Shown here in pieces: positions 8,861 to 18,814 of a stretch of 64,000 bases of DNA. Source of the DNA: Pontibacillus halophilus JSM 076056 = DSM 19796. Its GTDB lineage: Bacteria > Bacillota > Bacilli > Bacillales > BH030062. The stretch spans positions 1 to 64,000 of the forward strand of contig NZ_AULI01000015.1 of NCBI RefSeq assembly GCF_000425205.1, written 5' to 3'. Both the position numbers and the translations under genes were made by a program. Every line of letters starts with the position of its first letter. Position 1 is the first letter of the stretch. The notes below the pieces were generated by a model. It was given only the letters and a program-made list of their open reading frames with translations, did no database searches and was not told the origin of the DNA.

Positions 8861-9476
8861 AGTTTATCTGATTAGCTATGTCCCAAAGGCTATCGGTTAT
8901 CATCAAGACTCTTACTTCTTTATCATCTTCTCCACTGTAATTCATGTGTAAGTCAACTCTCCTATGAATACCATCACTGTATAAGAAAGATACTTTAGTT
9001 CGATATGAATCTTTCGTATAACCTTCATCAACCAAAGCTATGTCTTCAAGGGAACCATCCCTGGAGATTGCCTGCATAAGTTCTTCTAGTACTTCTATTT
9101 TATTCGCATTATCAGACTCTAAAAGGTCGCTAGACAGTTGTCCTGCTTCAAAAACTTTTGAAAAGAGCTCAACGTCTTCCTCAAATAATGAGTTAGCCAT
9201 CAGTGCCAATACATTTTCAGGTTCTCTTAATTCTTGCGCAACCTGTTTTTGACTAGTAGTTGCTTCATCATGACCAATATCATCTTTATCTATCCAAGAT
9301 GCAGCTTGTTCTTGAGTGCGGTGCAAATCTTTTACATCATTAACAACTTCTGTCTTTTCTTTTAAGTTTAATGCTTCACCTATTCTATGGTTTTCATAAT
9401 ATACATAGACGCCCATTATAGCTAAAGCTATTAAACTCACAGATATTATAGTTAGAATTGCAACCTTTAACCTCAT
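8859..9476 (-). CDS. Membrane-anchored T4SS accessory protein, VirB8/TcpC-like candidate
   Basis: 205 residues: one N-terminal membrane helix (residues 5-26), a polar linker, then a soluble extracytoplasmic domain (residues 85-205). That domain has the helix-then-beta-sheet layout of an NTF2-like fold, with SDGIHRRVDLHMNYSG and VLMITDSLWDI in the sheet. VirB8/TcpC proteins have this topology and help assemble the channel. It is the last gene of the transfer operon, 50 bases after the hydrolase gene. Assignment rests on topology and position, not on clear sequence identity. Start ATG follows GGGGGGAT. Confidence 0.5.
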   Translation of the reverse strand: MRLKVAILTIISVSLIALAIMGVYVYYENHRIGEALNLKEKTEVVNDVKDLHRTQEQAASWIDKDDIGHDEATTSQKQVAQELREPENVLALMANSLFEEDVELFSKVFEAGQLSSDLLESDNANKIEVLEELMQAISRDGSLEDIALVDEGYTKDSYRTKVSFLYSDGIHRRVDLHMNYSGEDDKEVRVLMITDSLWDIANQIN

Positions 9477-9525
9477 TAAATCCCCCCTGACATTATCGCT
9501 TCGTTTTTAAAGGTTTTATTGTAAT

Positions 9526-11382
9526 TTAGGGAAGTGGTACCCCAGCTAATGCGGGATCTATTGCATTACTTTTACTTGTATTCCATGAACCTACGTGTAG
9601 CTCAAAGTGAAGATGAATCCCTTGAGAACGTCCTGTATTCCCCATATGCCCCAGTAACTGTCCTTTACTAACCGTGTTCCCCGTAAAGACATTCCGACCA
9701 GTCATATGAGCATACAAAGATTGATAGGTTTTCCCATCAATGTTGTGAGTAATAATTACGGTGTGTCCATAACTTGATGAGAGATAGGAACGTGCTACGA
9801 TTCCATCCGCTACTGCTACAATTGGAACATTTTTTTGTCCTGCCCCAATGTCAACGCCGTGATGATCAGGACGGCTAGCGCTTCTAAAAGTAGATGTTAC
9901 ATAACCAGTAGTAGGACTAGTGAAAGTCCCTTCGGAAAGTTCGGGCATCTCTCCTGCATTTATGCTATCAGTCATTTCTTCACAGTGCATGATGAGTCCG
10001 CCTAATTGATTAGCCATAGCGGTGATACCGGGCACCCAGTTTGCATTCAGCCCCGTAGGATCATTTGTTGCATTTATAGGCGCGTACACTGCTCCGATAT
10101 CTTCTATTGTAAAGATACCTCTATCGTAATATCTATTTTTTAGGTTCTTCGCCATTGCATCTATACCTTCAGAAAGCGAAGAATATTTATAAAAATCTCC
10201 TTTCGACGAATTATAAACTCCCCCAGGATTGTTGTAATTCACAACCTTGTCACTAGTACCTCTGGTGGTTTCAAAAAGAGCTATTGCTGCAAACAAGACA
10301 GGGTCTATATTGTATTTCTCAGCAGCATCAATAAGGTCTTGCTCTCTATTAGTAAATACTCCTTCATCGTCAAATTCTGAACTAAAGACAGCCATATCGA
10401 CTTCTCCGTCCTTTGTACAGACCGCATGAGAAAAGGATCCAGGTGAGTTGGTTCCTAGCCATTCCGTATACCCCATATTCTCTTGTGAGGTGCTCTCGTA
10501 TAGAGCTTCAATCATTGCCTTATCTTGTTGTTTAAATCCTATGGAATTTAAGTAATCGTCCAATTCCTTAAAGTCAGTTGAAACTTCTGATTCTATAACT
10601 TCATGAACATAGTAACGACGTTTATAATATCCACCATGCTCAGTGTTGTCGGTATTCCAGGCTCCCCAGCTAGGTTCAAGAGAATAACTAATGTGTCTAT
10701 TCCAAGTCTTACCCTCAATCATAAATTCAGTTGGGTCCAGGTCTTCACTGCCGCTATTGGTTTCGCACTCTATGGTATAAGTAGGCTCCTCATCAGGTTC
10801 ATGTTCCTCTTCGACACGTTCACATGTTTTTTCTTCCCATTCGTACTTATTTGTGTAGCTTTCATACTCTAGGTCAGGTGTAAGTTCTGCAACAACATCT
10901 TCTATAACTTGATTAATACTCTTTCCGTTCTCCTGTTGTTCTTCTCGATATATTTGAATTATTGCACTTACCAAGGCTGGAGGCACTCGGTAGTATTCAG
11001 CACTTCCGACCCCTTCATCATATGAACTTTCAATTTCTTCAACAATCTTCTCATGTACTGCAACTTGATCCTCATCACCTAATACATCCTCCTCCGTATT
11101 ATCAAAAAAGCCAAAGGTGAAAACTGAGGTAAGTAAAAGCCAAACAACCACCGCAAGGAGTATACTACCTAAAACGAACGCTATTGTAGGAAGTCCTAAA
11201 GTCGAAAGAAAGCTAACCACAGCTTTAAATAGTACGCTTATGGCTCTAGCAGCTGCTTTCGCAACTGCTTTAGCCCCTTTTTTCATTACCTTATTTCTTT
11301 TCTTTCTCAATGCTTTCTTTGCTCTATCCTTTGCAACTTGCGAGAGGGTACTTTCCTCTTTTTGAGGAGGGGTATTCATCAT
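9526..11382 (-). CDS. VirB1-like bifunctional cell-wall hydrolase (glucosaminidase-like plus M23)
   Basis: 618 residues. A basic cytoplasmic N-terminus (to 45) precedes one or two membrane helices (about 50-95). A middle region of unclear fold contains two Cys near 205 and 225. A glucosaminidase-like domain occupies about 335-455, with AAIALFETTRGTS holding the likely catalytic Glu and NYNNPGGV. A C-terminal M23 peptidase (about 485-610) shows HHGVDIGAG and GIHLHFEL, the zinc ligands. Such proteins open the peptidoglycan for the conjugation channel. It overlaps or abuts the VirB6-like gene and is clearly in the same operon. Confidence 0.88.
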   Translation of the reverse strand: MMNTPPQKEESTLSQVAKDRAKKALRKKRNKVMKKGAKAVAKAAARAISVLFKAVVSFLSTLGLPTIAFVLGSILLAVVVWLLLTSVFTFGFFDNTEEDVLGDEDQVAVHEKIVEEIESSYDEGVGSAEYYRVPPALVSAIIQIYREEQQENGKSINQVIEDVVAELTPDLEYESYTNKYEWEEKTCERVEEEHEPDEEPTYTIECETNSGSEDLDPTEFMIEGKTWNRHISYSLEPSWGAWNTDNTEHGGYYKRRYYVHEVIESEVSTDFKELDDYLNSIGFKQQDKAMIEALYESTSQENMGYTEWLGTNSPGSFSHAVCTKDGEVDMAVFSSEFDDEGVFTNREQDLIDAAEKYNIDPVLFAAIALFETTRGTSDKVVNYNNPGGVYNSSKGDFYKYSSLSEGIDAMAKNLKNRYYDRGIFTIEDIGAVYAPINATNDPTGLNANWVPGITAMANQLGGLIMHCEEMTDSINAGEMPELSEGTFTSPTTGYVTSTFRSASRPDHHGVDIGAGQKNVPIVAVADGIVARSYLSSSYGHTVIITHNIDGKTYQSLYAHMTGRNVFTGNTVSKGQLLGHMGNTGRSQGIHLHFELHVGSWNTSKSNAIDPALAGVPLP

Positions 11383-14300
11383 CTACACCCCCACATTAGT
11401 AAAACGCTCTTCTTCTAATTGCTGACGTCGAATGAACCTTTTGTTAGGGCGTTCTGGTATTAATTCATTAGGGTCATGGTTCGGTGTATACGTAGTTTCA
11501 GCTACCTTGCCTTCACCATCATCAAAAACAGTGTTTTGTTCACCTGTAGATAATACAAATTGGTTATTCTTAATCTCCATTCTTGTTGTATTTCTTTGGT
11601 TGTTATTAAAGGAGTTATCTCCTTTTCCATATGGGCTTACACGAACTTGTTCACCATTCTTATTTTCCATAACTACATAGCTTCTATCTTTTTCAACAAC
11701 ATACTGATAATTGTCGCTACCGCTGTTATCTTTAATGTCTGACATAGTATATTGGCGATTATCAACTGATGGACTCATAGGGATATGTTCTTGTTGCTGT
11801 TTGTACTGTTTTTGCGGAAGTGTTTTATTCCCTACAAGTTTGTTCACGTTCACATTTGGCTGGCTCTCGACTAACACTTTTCCTCCACTCGAATCCGAAT
11901 TGTAGTATGGAGTGCTTGGAGTTAGTTGATTATCGACAATCTCAATATCTTGATAGACCTTTTCACCTTTCTTAAGGGAGGGATCACCTGCACCTATTTG
12001 AGAAACAATCTTCGTTTCACCTTGATTGTTAACCATTTGAACATATGATTTCTCTCTAGTAACAACCGTCTTCAACGCACCATCTGCCATTGATGTTTCC
12101 GGTTGTTGAGTTTTAGGGTTGAATGTGGTTTCCGTTTTGACTTGGTTCGCAATCTCTCCAATTTCCAGCGCTTCCTGTTCAGCAGCCTTTTTAAATCTAC
12201 CCTTTTGTTCACTACGTTGGTAGGACTTTTGATATCCGCTTTGACCGCCAAACGTACCACGAACGTACGCCCTTCTATTTCTCGAATTCGTGTGTCTTTC
12301 AATAGCGCTTTCTGGTTCATGATTCTTAAAAGTATTGAATCCTTCTTTGACAGCTGCAACTGTTCCAGAAGAGACTCCTGCTATTTGAGAGGTAATGACT
12401 CCACCACCATGTTCTCCTGTTTGATGTGAAGCATGGACAGCATTGGTTTTAAAGGCTTCAGTAGCGCTTTTGGTTGCTGCAACAACCTTACTATCCTCCA
12501 CAACTCCTTTAGCACCGGAGTGTTCATATAGCCCACTAGCAAACCCTTTTGTAGCACCTTTTGTGACACGAGCTGCCCCCTGTAATTTAACCGCGCCTGT
12601 TTGGAGGATTTTGTTCGAGTAATTAGGATTCGACTTGGCTTGTTCAGGCATTACAGCTTTAGCATGACTCAAGTTCTTTTGATATTCCTGACCTTCAATA
12701 GCTTCCCAATCTTGATGTGAATTTCCAGCATCTATGAATTCTTGCTTTTGACGGTTTGTCATTTCACTAGCCATGTGGCGAGAAGCGGCTTCAACGTTAA
12801 CTTTTCCACCTGTTGCAATACCTTTTCCACCCTCAACCCTTTTCGATGAATTATTAACACCTGTTGCAATTTCATCTTGAGAAGTGAGGTAATTGCTATC
12901 CTTAAATCGAGCACTTTCAGCTTCTTGCTGAATGTTAGGATCAGAACGGTCTACAGAACGACCATTCTTTTCTAATTGAGCAAAATATGCGTTATCTATC
13001 TCTTGGTTCTCTAGGTTTTGGAGTCCTTTTGTAGCGGTATCAACAAACTGTTTTCTATCTATTTGTTGACCTTCTTTAAGCGCTTCTCCACCATTTACTT
13101 CTTGTGCAGCGTCTTGAGTAACAGAGAGAATATCATTACGTTTAAATCGTAGCTTATCTTCCCATTGTTGTTGGATTTCGTCGTCCGACATTTGAGGATG
13201 ATTGTTTTTTAAATCAGATTTGAATTGACTTTCATTCCTATTGGCCCAACTGTCTGTCTGTTCATTTGCTACGTTTTGAACAAGGGAATTGCCATCTGCA
13301 TAATCTGTGCTACTGTTGAAGCTTTCTAAGTCGGATAGAGCCTGTTTCTTAAACTCTTTTCTCTTATTCCGTTTTTCTGCATTCCAGGCACTTTCAAGTT
13401 TGTCTCCGGTAAACCCACGTTCTTTTAGCTCATTGAACTTCTCCATGCCACCATTTTCATCAGCGGCCCACTGGCTTACTTGGTTATCAGCAATTTCATC
13501 CGCTAATAATCCGTCATTCATCTCTTTCTTAGCCCCTTCAATCCCGTCTTTAGCACTTCTAGACAGGGTTGAACCGACGCTATAAGCAACTCTTCCGGTG
13601 GCTCCACCTACTGCACCGCCAACGGCACTACCTGCTGTTGCTCCTGCAATAGAGCCAGCAGGTCCTAACGCAGAACCAGCAACTGACCCAGCTGCCCCAG
13701 CCACTGCTTTTCCGCCTTTAGAAAAAATCTCCCCAGCGCTAAGCATTCGATTGGCTCGAGTGTCTGCAATATCACCTTCACCGCTAGAATTAGCGTTCAT
13801 ACTATTTGCATCTTTAGCTTGATTCTTGGCTTTAGAACCTGCAGATTTCAGTGATTCGTATACACCTTTACCATCCATTGCACCTTTAATTGATCCATAA
13901 GCCCCTGATAGTGCGCTCATTCCAAACATTGCACCCGTTTTGCTCATCGTTCCGTGAAGTGAACCACCCATACCTAGTAAACCTTTTATCGATTCACCTG
14001 TAGGAATAAAGATAATCATCATAATTAGTTGCTGAAACTCCAAGTTTGACCCCGAATCGGTCATTGAAGATGCGGTGATAATGAAGAAGAGCACTGCATG
14101 TACAGATTGTACAAAAGTTGTCCCGATAATTTCCTTAATCCAAGTCGTCACTATCGATTTTGTTTGAGGGAATAACCAAAACGCAATAATAGCAGGTAGT
14201 GTAATAGTAAGTATCATTAAAGATAGAGATCTCATGCCGTAATAGACCGTTGCCCATAAAGATAGTCCAATTTCAACAAGTTTTATTAATAACCACCATA

Positions 14301-14748
14301 AAATATCATCTTCAGGGACTAAGTTTGTGTCACTATCTTCAACGTCCTCTACTGCTTTTCCGAAGAAATCTACAAACGCAGTGTTCGTAGTGAAAACTAT
14401 ATCTAATAACGTACCTAAGTTAACGATAACAAACGCTACTAAAACCCAATCAGTAATTGATTGTATTAAAGATGTTCTATTACCAGGATTTATTCCCGCC
14501 TTGGATATCTGAAAGCCCGTATACAATATCCCAAATAAGACAAAGATTGTAGAAATGACGGTAAACATGTTCATACCCGGACCAATTACGTTCTCTAAAT
14601 CTGATTCCGCAAAGGTACTATAAACAAGGTCTTCTTTATCTCCGAAGATAAGAGAACGAAATCCAAATAGAGCTTCTCCAATCTTTTCAAAAAAGGGTTT
14701 AAAGAAGTCAACTAAGATATCTACTAGAATCTCAAATAACGCCGACAT
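11383..14748 (-). CDS. VirB6/TrbL-like polytopic membrane protein with long soluble tail
   Basis: 1121 residues. Six or more membrane segments lie in residues 30-290, as in VirB6/TrbL-type channel proteins. A Gly/Ala-rich stretch (about 375-430: repeats of AGSAVGGAVGGATG type) and a long hydrophilic, Gln/Asn/Lys-rich tail of about 650 residues follow. The ATG at 14748 is chosen because AAAGGGGGA precedes it by nine bases; an upstream in-frame start would overlap virB4. It starts 13 bases after virB4. The tail probably reaches the cytoplasm or wall and is likely variable between plasmids. Channel role is inferred from family topology and gene order. Confidence 0.8.
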   Translation of the reverse strand: MSALFEILVDILVDFFKPFFEKIGEALFGFRSLIFGDKEDLVYSTFAESDLENVIGPGMNMFTVISTIFVLFGILYTGFQISKAGINPGNRTSLIQSITDWVLVAFVIVNLGTLLDIVFTTNTAFVDFFGKAVEDVEDSDTNLVPEDDILWWLLIKLVEIGLSLWATVYYGMRSLSLMILTITLPAIIAFWLFPQTKSIVTTWIKEIIGTTFVQSVHAVLFFIITASSMTDSGSNLEFQQLIMMIIFIPTGESIKGLLGMGGSLHGTMSKTGAMFGMSALSGAYGSIKGAMDGKGVYESLKSAGSKAKNQAKDANSMNANSSGEGDIADTRANRMLSAGEIFSKGGKAVAGAAGSVAGSALGPAGSIAGATAGSAVGGAVGGATGRVAYSVGSTLSRSAKDGIEGAKKEMNDGLLADEIADNQVSQWAADENGGMEKFNELKERGFTGDKLESAWNAEKRNKRKEFKKQALSDLESFNSSTDYADGNSLVQNVANEQTDSWANRNESQFKSDLKNNHPQMSDDEIQQQWEDKLRFKRNDILSVTQDAAQEVNGGEALKEGQQIDRKQFVDTATKGLQNLENQEIDNAYFAQLEKNGRSVDRSDPNIQQEAESARFKDSNYLTSQDEIATGVNNSSKRVEGGKGIATGGKVNVEAASRHMASEMTNRQKQEFIDAGNSHQDWEAIEGQEYQKNLSHAKAVMPEQAKSNPNYSNKILQTGAVKLQGAARVTKGATKGFASGLYEHSGAKGVVEDSKVVAATKSATEAFKTNAVHASHQTGEHGGGVITSQIAGVSSGTVAAVKEGFNTFKNHEPESAIERHTNSRNRRAYVRGTFGGQSGYQKSYQRSEQKGRFKKAAEQEALEIGEIANQVKTETTFNPKTQQPETSMADGALKTVVTREKSYVQMVNNQGETKIVSQIGAGDPSLKKGEKVYQDIEIVDNQLTPSTPYYNSDSSGGKVLVESQPNVNVNKLVGNKTLPQKQYKQQQEHIPMSPSVDNRQYTMSDIKDNSGSDNYQYVVEKDRSYVVMENKNGEQVRVSPYGKGDNSFNNNQRNTTRMEIKNNQFVLSTGEQNTVFDDGEGKVAETTYTPNHDPNELIPERPNKRFIRRQQLEEERFTNVGV

Positions 14749-14761
14749 AGATTTTCCCCCT

Positions 14762-16846
14762 TTAACCTTGTCTAGATAACAGTTTCTTACGTTTTTCTCG
14801 CTCTTGTAAAACAGCTTCATTACTCTCGATAAAGGTAAGTTCATCTTCACTAGGGTTTGTTCTTAACCATATTCGGTTATCACCATAGCGGAGAATCCCT
14901 TCCCCTTTAGCTGGGTTACCAAATAAGATGTCTATTTCACCATCTGTTAAATCGAAATTCTCTTTAATCTTAGCTAGGTCAATGGTGTTTTGTTGCATGA
15001 ATAAAGTCGTAAATGTGGAAGTCACAATACCGCGAGCCTTCTTATTCTCTAACAATCTAACAAAGTCCTGACTAGCAAAGACCAAACCACAGTTACGTTT
15101 TCTTGACCTACGAGCTAGGCGTTCATAGAAGGATACGGTTTGTTCATTATCAACGAATTGCCAGATTTCATCGCTGTAAATAAACTTCTTTTTTGTCGCA
15201 TTGTCACTGTTTTTAGCGAAGTATTCCCAGCTATAATTTAAGAGCACATGGAATGCAACGGGACGAAGAAAACCCTCTTCCATATCTGAAATATTAAAGT
15301 TAACAAGTCTAGAAGATTCTAAGGATTGGTTGACGCCTCTCCCAAGGTTGGTTTGGCCGTCAAAAATCGGTTTGGATCCTGTACGTAGAAATGGACGCAT
15401 TGCTGCAAGTAGTCGCTGTGATCTCGGTTCTTCACCGTATTGTTTCTCTAATATATTGTAAATTTCCATAAGTTCTGGTTCCGGCTTTCTGACTTGTGAT
15501 TGAATAAGCTGACCATCTACCTCACGAATACCTTCTTGGAAAAGTGAATCTGGGTGTGTAGTAATTTTGTGAAGCTCATAATATACGTAGCTGATGGCTT
15601 TCTCTAAATAGTCACGTTCAAAAACATCAAGCCCTCTATCATCCTTACCTCGAACAATAATATCGAAGAAGTCTAACAGCTCATTGAGCTTTTCTCTTAC
15701 AGGAACAAAACGAAGATATTGTCGGCCTTCCCGCTCAATTACTTCTCGTTCATCGTCTTCATACAAAAGTTCAAGTTCATCAGAATCTTTATCATCAAGA
15801 GGAACATCTGAAAAGTTAATGGAACATGGGTTAATTACAACGTCGGATTCTTCTGAAATGTCGAGGTTAATTCCACCCATCCTTCGCGTCAATTTCCTAA
15901 ATTCGCCTTCGGGATCTATCACAACTGCCCACACGTTTCCGCCAGCCATTTCCCTTGCAATCTTGAGTTTCATTGCTAGAGATTTACCGCTTCCTGGTAT
16001 GCCGAATATGCCCATATTGTAATTTTGTGGCTTGTATTCTTCATTACCGAACGAATTGATAAATTCAAGATGACCTTCAATCATATTAATCCCAATGGGT
16101 ACACCGCCTATGTAACGACCACTTCCGCTCGTAAAGAACCCAAATGTAGATAAAGCTCGACGATCAATATTACGATAAGTATCTTTGAGATAATTTTTAC
16201 CGATTGGCAATGTGCTTCTAAAAGCGTCTTTGACTCTTGAGAAGGCGGTGGCCAAGGTGAAGAACTTACCGTTGAACTCATCATCAAGAGCTTCACTGTA
16301 GCGGTTTAAGGCCTTCTCATCCTCAGCGTAGAGTGTAGCCATGACACTAGTCATAAACATATCATTCTCACTGAATTGAATCTCTTCCATTAGAATTTCA
16401 GTATCTTGTATCTTCGTCCGATACTCCTGGATTGAATCAATGTTTCCGCGCTTCTGTTGCCAACTTAAGTTTGATTGCAACATCGTCATTTGCTTTTGTA
16501 GTGAACGCATTGCATTGGACTTATTTACTTTATGAATATCGACTAGAACATCTACTTCACCAGAAGAAAACATAGAATTAAGCCAATTAGTTTGAAGCTT
16601 TCTTGGATACCCTTCTCTTGGAATATAGAGAGGACGAAAGTGAGTTTTACTTCCTAGCGATTGTTTGATAACCCCTCTATCTTCTTCTTTAATTGAAATG
16701 CCTTCAGGGGCAATTAAGTCCCAAAACGTAGGTTGACTATCAAGTTGATAGTCAATAACCTCTTCCTCTTCTTCGTTCTGTTGCTGCTTCTTCTTTGACT
16801 TACGTTTATTAACTTGCTGTTTCTTCGTCTTCTTCGTGGGAGCCAT
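14762..16846 (-). CDS. virB4: VirB4-type conjugation ATPase
   Basis: 694 residues. Walker A GIPGSGKS lies at 282-289 and Walker B FIYSDEIWQFV near 565, followed by RLARRSRKRNCGLVFASQ, typical of the VirB4/TraC C-terminal RecA-like domain. The first 35 residues are very basic then acidic. VirB4 powers pilus/channel assembly and substrate passage. The ATG at 16846 follows AAGGAGAT; the start overlaps the end of the preceding gene by 38 bases, so translation is probably coupled. Family assignment is secure. Confidence 0.93.
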   Translation of the reverse strand: MAPTKKTKKQQVNKRKSKKKQQQNEEEEEVIDYQLDSQPTFWDLIAPEGISIKEEDRGVIKQSLGSKTHFRPLYIPREGYPRKLQTNWLNSMFSSGEVDVLVDIHKVNKSNAMRSLQKQMTMLQSNLSWQQKRGNIDSIQEYRTKIQDTEILMEEIQFSENDMFMTSVMATLYAEDEKALNRYSEALDDEFNGKFFTLATAFSRVKDAFRSTLPIGKNYLKDTYRNIDRRALSTFGFFTSGSGRYIGGVPIGINMIEGHLEFINSFGNEEYKPQNYNMGIFGIPGSGKSLAMKLKIAREMAGGNVWAVVIDPEGEFRKLTRRMGGINLDISEESDVVINPCSINFSDVPLDDKDSDELELLYEDDEREVIEREGRQYLRFVPVREKLNELLDFFDIIVRGKDDRGLDVFERDYLEKAISYVYYELHKITTHPDSLFQEGIREVDGQLIQSQVRKPEPELMEIYNILEKQYGEEPRSQRLLAAMRPFLRTGSKPIFDGQTNLGRGVNQSLESSRLVNFNISDMEEGFLRPVAFHVLLNYSWEYFAKNSDNATKKKFIYSDEIWQFVDNEQTVSFYERLARRSRKRNCGLVFASQDFVRLLENKKARGIVTSTFTTLFMQQNTIDLAKIKENFDLTDGEIDILFGNPAKGEGILRYGDNRIWLRTNPSEDELTFIESNEAVLQEREKRKKLLSRQG

Positions 16847-17732
16847 TCTCAATCATCTCCTTAACTAACTCGATTTTTCGTTGCTCTTGTACAGCCGTTG
16901 GATAAAGGGCAAGCTTTTCTCTTTCAACAATATCTTTGAAACGGTGTTTGACCGCTTTTTTCCGGTTAAACGTGTAGTACAGCAACCCAACTATTCCGTC
17001 ACTTGTAAGAAGTTCTAAGCCAATCTTTCCTTTGCCGAGACTAGATTTAGCGGTGTTGTAACGCCTGTATAGTTCTTGGAAAGCTTTGTCTAAGATTCTC
17101 TCCTCCAACTCTTCGTCGGAATCCGCTTCAATCTCACTAACAGGAACTTGATAATTAAAGATAATGTAGCGTTTTGTTTCGTATCTTGGAGTACGCGCTT
17201 GGAATTCTGCTAGATCCTCCATCATGGAGATTCCATATCTATAAGCTGCTTCGGGGATATCGTCTTGGGAATTTAAGTTGTTTTTTATTTCTTCAATTGG
17301 TTCAGTTAAATCGATATATCGGTTTTGGAAATATGGCTTTGTAGGATAGTCCAATTTGGACAACCATCGTTCCACTTCGTTATCAATTGATTCTTGCTCA
17401 TGTTGACTCAACAGATGGTAGTTCACAGGGATAGCTTCTGCGATTAAGACAAATTCGTTATTCACTAAACGAATCATATGGTCTGTAATCCCCTCCATGT
17501 CTTCCAGGAAGTGTTGAAACAAGTTTGGTTCCACTTCTTCATAGTCGTCAGGGGAATTCTTTTTCTTTGAACGTTTATGGTTTTTAGAAGGGGGAGCGCC
17601 ACTTTTGCTTACATCCTTCTTACTTTGGGATTTCTTGTTGGACCATGGGAGGATTGGCTCTTTAGACATATACCGCCAAAACACCCAACCGCCAAGTCCA
17701 AACACAATAGAATAAATGAGTAAACCCATCAT
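16809..17732 (-). CDS. Conserved conjugation membrane protein of unknown function
   Basis: 307 residues. One N-terminal membrane helix (about 2-20), a Lys/Ser-rich linker (30-60), then a soluble domain (70-290) with alpha/beta character. The segment LVNNEFVLIAEAIPVNYHLLS followed by a helix and SKLDYPTKPYFQNRYIDL recalls the N-terminal domain of VirB4 proteins, but VirB4 next door already has its own complete N-terminus. It is placed between the PrgI-like and VirB4 genes. ATG 17732 follows GGAG. Probable inner-face partner of VirB4; not proven. Confidence 0.6.
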   Translation of the reverse strand: MMGLLIYSIVFGLGGWVFWRYMSKEPILPWSNKKSQSKKDVSKSGAPPSKNHKRSKKKNSPDDYEEVEPNLFQHFLEDMEGITDHMIRLVNNEFVLIAEAIPVNYHLLSQHEQESIDNEVERWLSKLDYPTKPYFQNRYIDLTEPIEEIKNNLNSQDDIPEAAYRYGISMMEDLAEFQARTPRYETKRYIIFNYQVPVSEIEADSDEELEERILDKAFQELYRRYNTAKSSLGKGKIGLELLTSDGIVGLLYYTFNRKKAVKHRFKDIVEREKLALYPTAVQEQRKIELVKEMIENGSHEEDEETAS

Positions 17733-17757
17733 TATCACTCCATTCGTTAGTTAGGTA

Positions 17758-18111
17758 CTACTTTAGCTTTTCATCCATCCACGTCTTAGAGTATTCTCCT
17801 TTGCGCCAAACACCTGTCTGAGACCGTTTATAAAGCTTGAGTAAAAGGTATTTATCGTAATACATGTGGTATTTACGCTTCTTTAACAAGGCAAGTGGGA
17901 GGATAATCACTAAGACTGGTACTGCACTTACCACTGAACCTATCAATGCTATGACGATGTTTTGCTTGGCTAAAAAAGAGAAGACTCCAGGAACGTAAGA
18001 ACCTATAAGAAATAATCCCATTGCTAGGTAAATCAACTGTCTGAAAGATAGAATCCCTAAAATTACTTTTTGTTCACTAGACATATCTTCGGGTACTGTA
18101 ACTGTTCGCAC
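17758..18111 (-). CDS. PrgI/VirB3-like T4SS membrane protein
   Basis: 117 residues. Two closely spaced membrane helices (about 25-75) and a C-terminal amphipathic, basic tail containing YYDKYLLLKLYKRSQ. The N-terminus TVPEDMSSEQKVILG followed by LSFRQLIYLA matches the PrgI family, the Gram-positive counterpart of VirB3. Start is GTG with a weak GGTG site. It stands upstream of the VirB4 partner in the usual order. A hairpin terminator at 18156-18187 separates it from the pilin-like gene. Confidence 0.82.
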   Translation of the reverse strand: MRTVTVPEDMSSEQKVILGILSFRQLIYLAMGLFLIGSYVPGVFSFLAKQNIVIALIGSVVSAVPVLVIILPLALLKKRKYHMYYDKYLLLKLYKRSQTGVWRKGEYSKTWMDEKLK

Positions 18112-18155
18112 ATGTTCACCAACTTTTAATTTGATTAGTTAGCCCTTGTTTAAAA

Positions 18156-18187
18156 CACAACCCCCCCTCTGCTAAGAGGAGGGGTTC
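18156..18187 (-). terminator. Intra-operon terminator-like hairpin
   Basis: Minus-strand AACCCCTCCTC/GAGGGGGGTT hairpin with a four-base loop stands right after the pilin-like gene. The following sequence is only moderately T-rich, so it could reduce, rather than stop, transcription into the rest of the channel genes, or stabilise the pilin-like mRNA. Confidence 0.6.
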
Positions 18188-18200
18188 CTTTTAATTAAGT

Positions 18201-18584
18201 TTATCCTTGTCCAGACATAGCCCAGATCCAAGATGCTATATCGTAACATTTAACTATTATGATTCCCCCACCAAAGGCACATGCGAAACCAATTAGGGCT
18301 TGAGTTCGAGCTTGAGGGTTTCCTCCTTGTGCTGCAGAAAGTTTAAATCCGGAGAATACTAGACACGCAATAACCCAAATAGCACCCGCACCGATAATTA
18401 CGTACACAATGGAGTTCATAGTAGAGAATAACCCTGTTGCGTCAAGCGACCCGTCTGCTTGTACGTTTTGAGCGTCTTGGAAAGCATTAACGTTACTCGC
18501 TGCTACTTCAAATGGTGAAGCCATTACTGCAAAAGTTAGAATGAAAGCTGACATGAGCAGCATTCCTAATGCTTTTTTCTTCAT
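18201..18584 (-). CDS. VirB2/TrbC-like pilin or channel subunit
   Basis: 127 residues. A signal peptide (basic start, hydrophobic core, cleavage near ASPFEVAAS) is followed by two hydrophobic segments (about 48-75 and 95-120) separated by a short basic loop with QARTQALIGFACAFGGG. This is the VirB2/TrbC-like topology (also seen in Gram-positive transfer operons). It is the first gene of the operon, as expected for a highly expressed subunit. ATG 18584 is chosen because GGGAGGTG precedes it; an upstream in-frame ATG would start within the leader hairpin region. Confidence 0.8.
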   Translation of the reverse strand: MKKKALGMLLMSAFILTFAVMASPFEVAASNVNAFQDAQNVQADGSLDATGLFSTMNSIVYVIIGAGAIWVIACLVFSGFKLSAAQGGNPQARTQALIGFACAFGGGIIIVKCYDIASWIWAMSGQG

Positions 18585-18610
18585 ACATCGCACCTCCCTT
18601 CTGAACACAC

Positions 18611-18691
18611 AAAAAAATCCCCTGGATCAAGACATTACCGGAACCTGACGTACCTACGTCGGTTCTAGTAATCTCTTACATCCAGGGGATT
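18611..18691 (-). promoter_or_regulatory. Leader attenuator-type hairpin of the transfer operon
   Basis: On the minus strand, 12-bp outer arms AATCCCCTGGAT/ATCCAGGGGATT enclose a second long stem (GAACCGACGTA/TACGTCAGGTTC) and are followed by seven T residues. It lies between the promoter at 18748-18776 and the pilin-like start at 18584, so transcription of the whole channel operon must pass a terminator. Confidence 0.85.
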
Positions 18692-18747
18692 CCTGATATG
18701 TTAATATATTGAATTCGGTTTTCAGGAGGTTTTAACCTCTGTAAGTA

Positions 18748-18776
18748 AATATAATAGAATCTCATGGTAATTGCAA
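18748..18776 (-). promoter_or_regulatory. Promoter of the transfer operon
   Basis: Read on the minus strand: TTGCAA (18771-18776), a 17-bp spacer, TATATT (18748-18753). It is a good sigma-A-type match ahead of the leader hairpin and the pilin-like gene. Confidence 0.65.
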
Positions 18777-18814
18777 CCTAAAATATAACTTGTTTCCATC
18801 AAGGAAATTATTCA

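Noticed and set aside
12072-12359. 95-codon minus-strand frame inside the VirB6-like gene
   Set aside because: Shadow frame of the long hydrophilic tail; Arg/Lys-biased composition and no start signal.
13307-13822. Two Ala/Pro-rich plus-strand frames
   Set aside because: Antisense to the Gly/Ala-rich part of the VirB6-like protein; composition is a mirror artefact.
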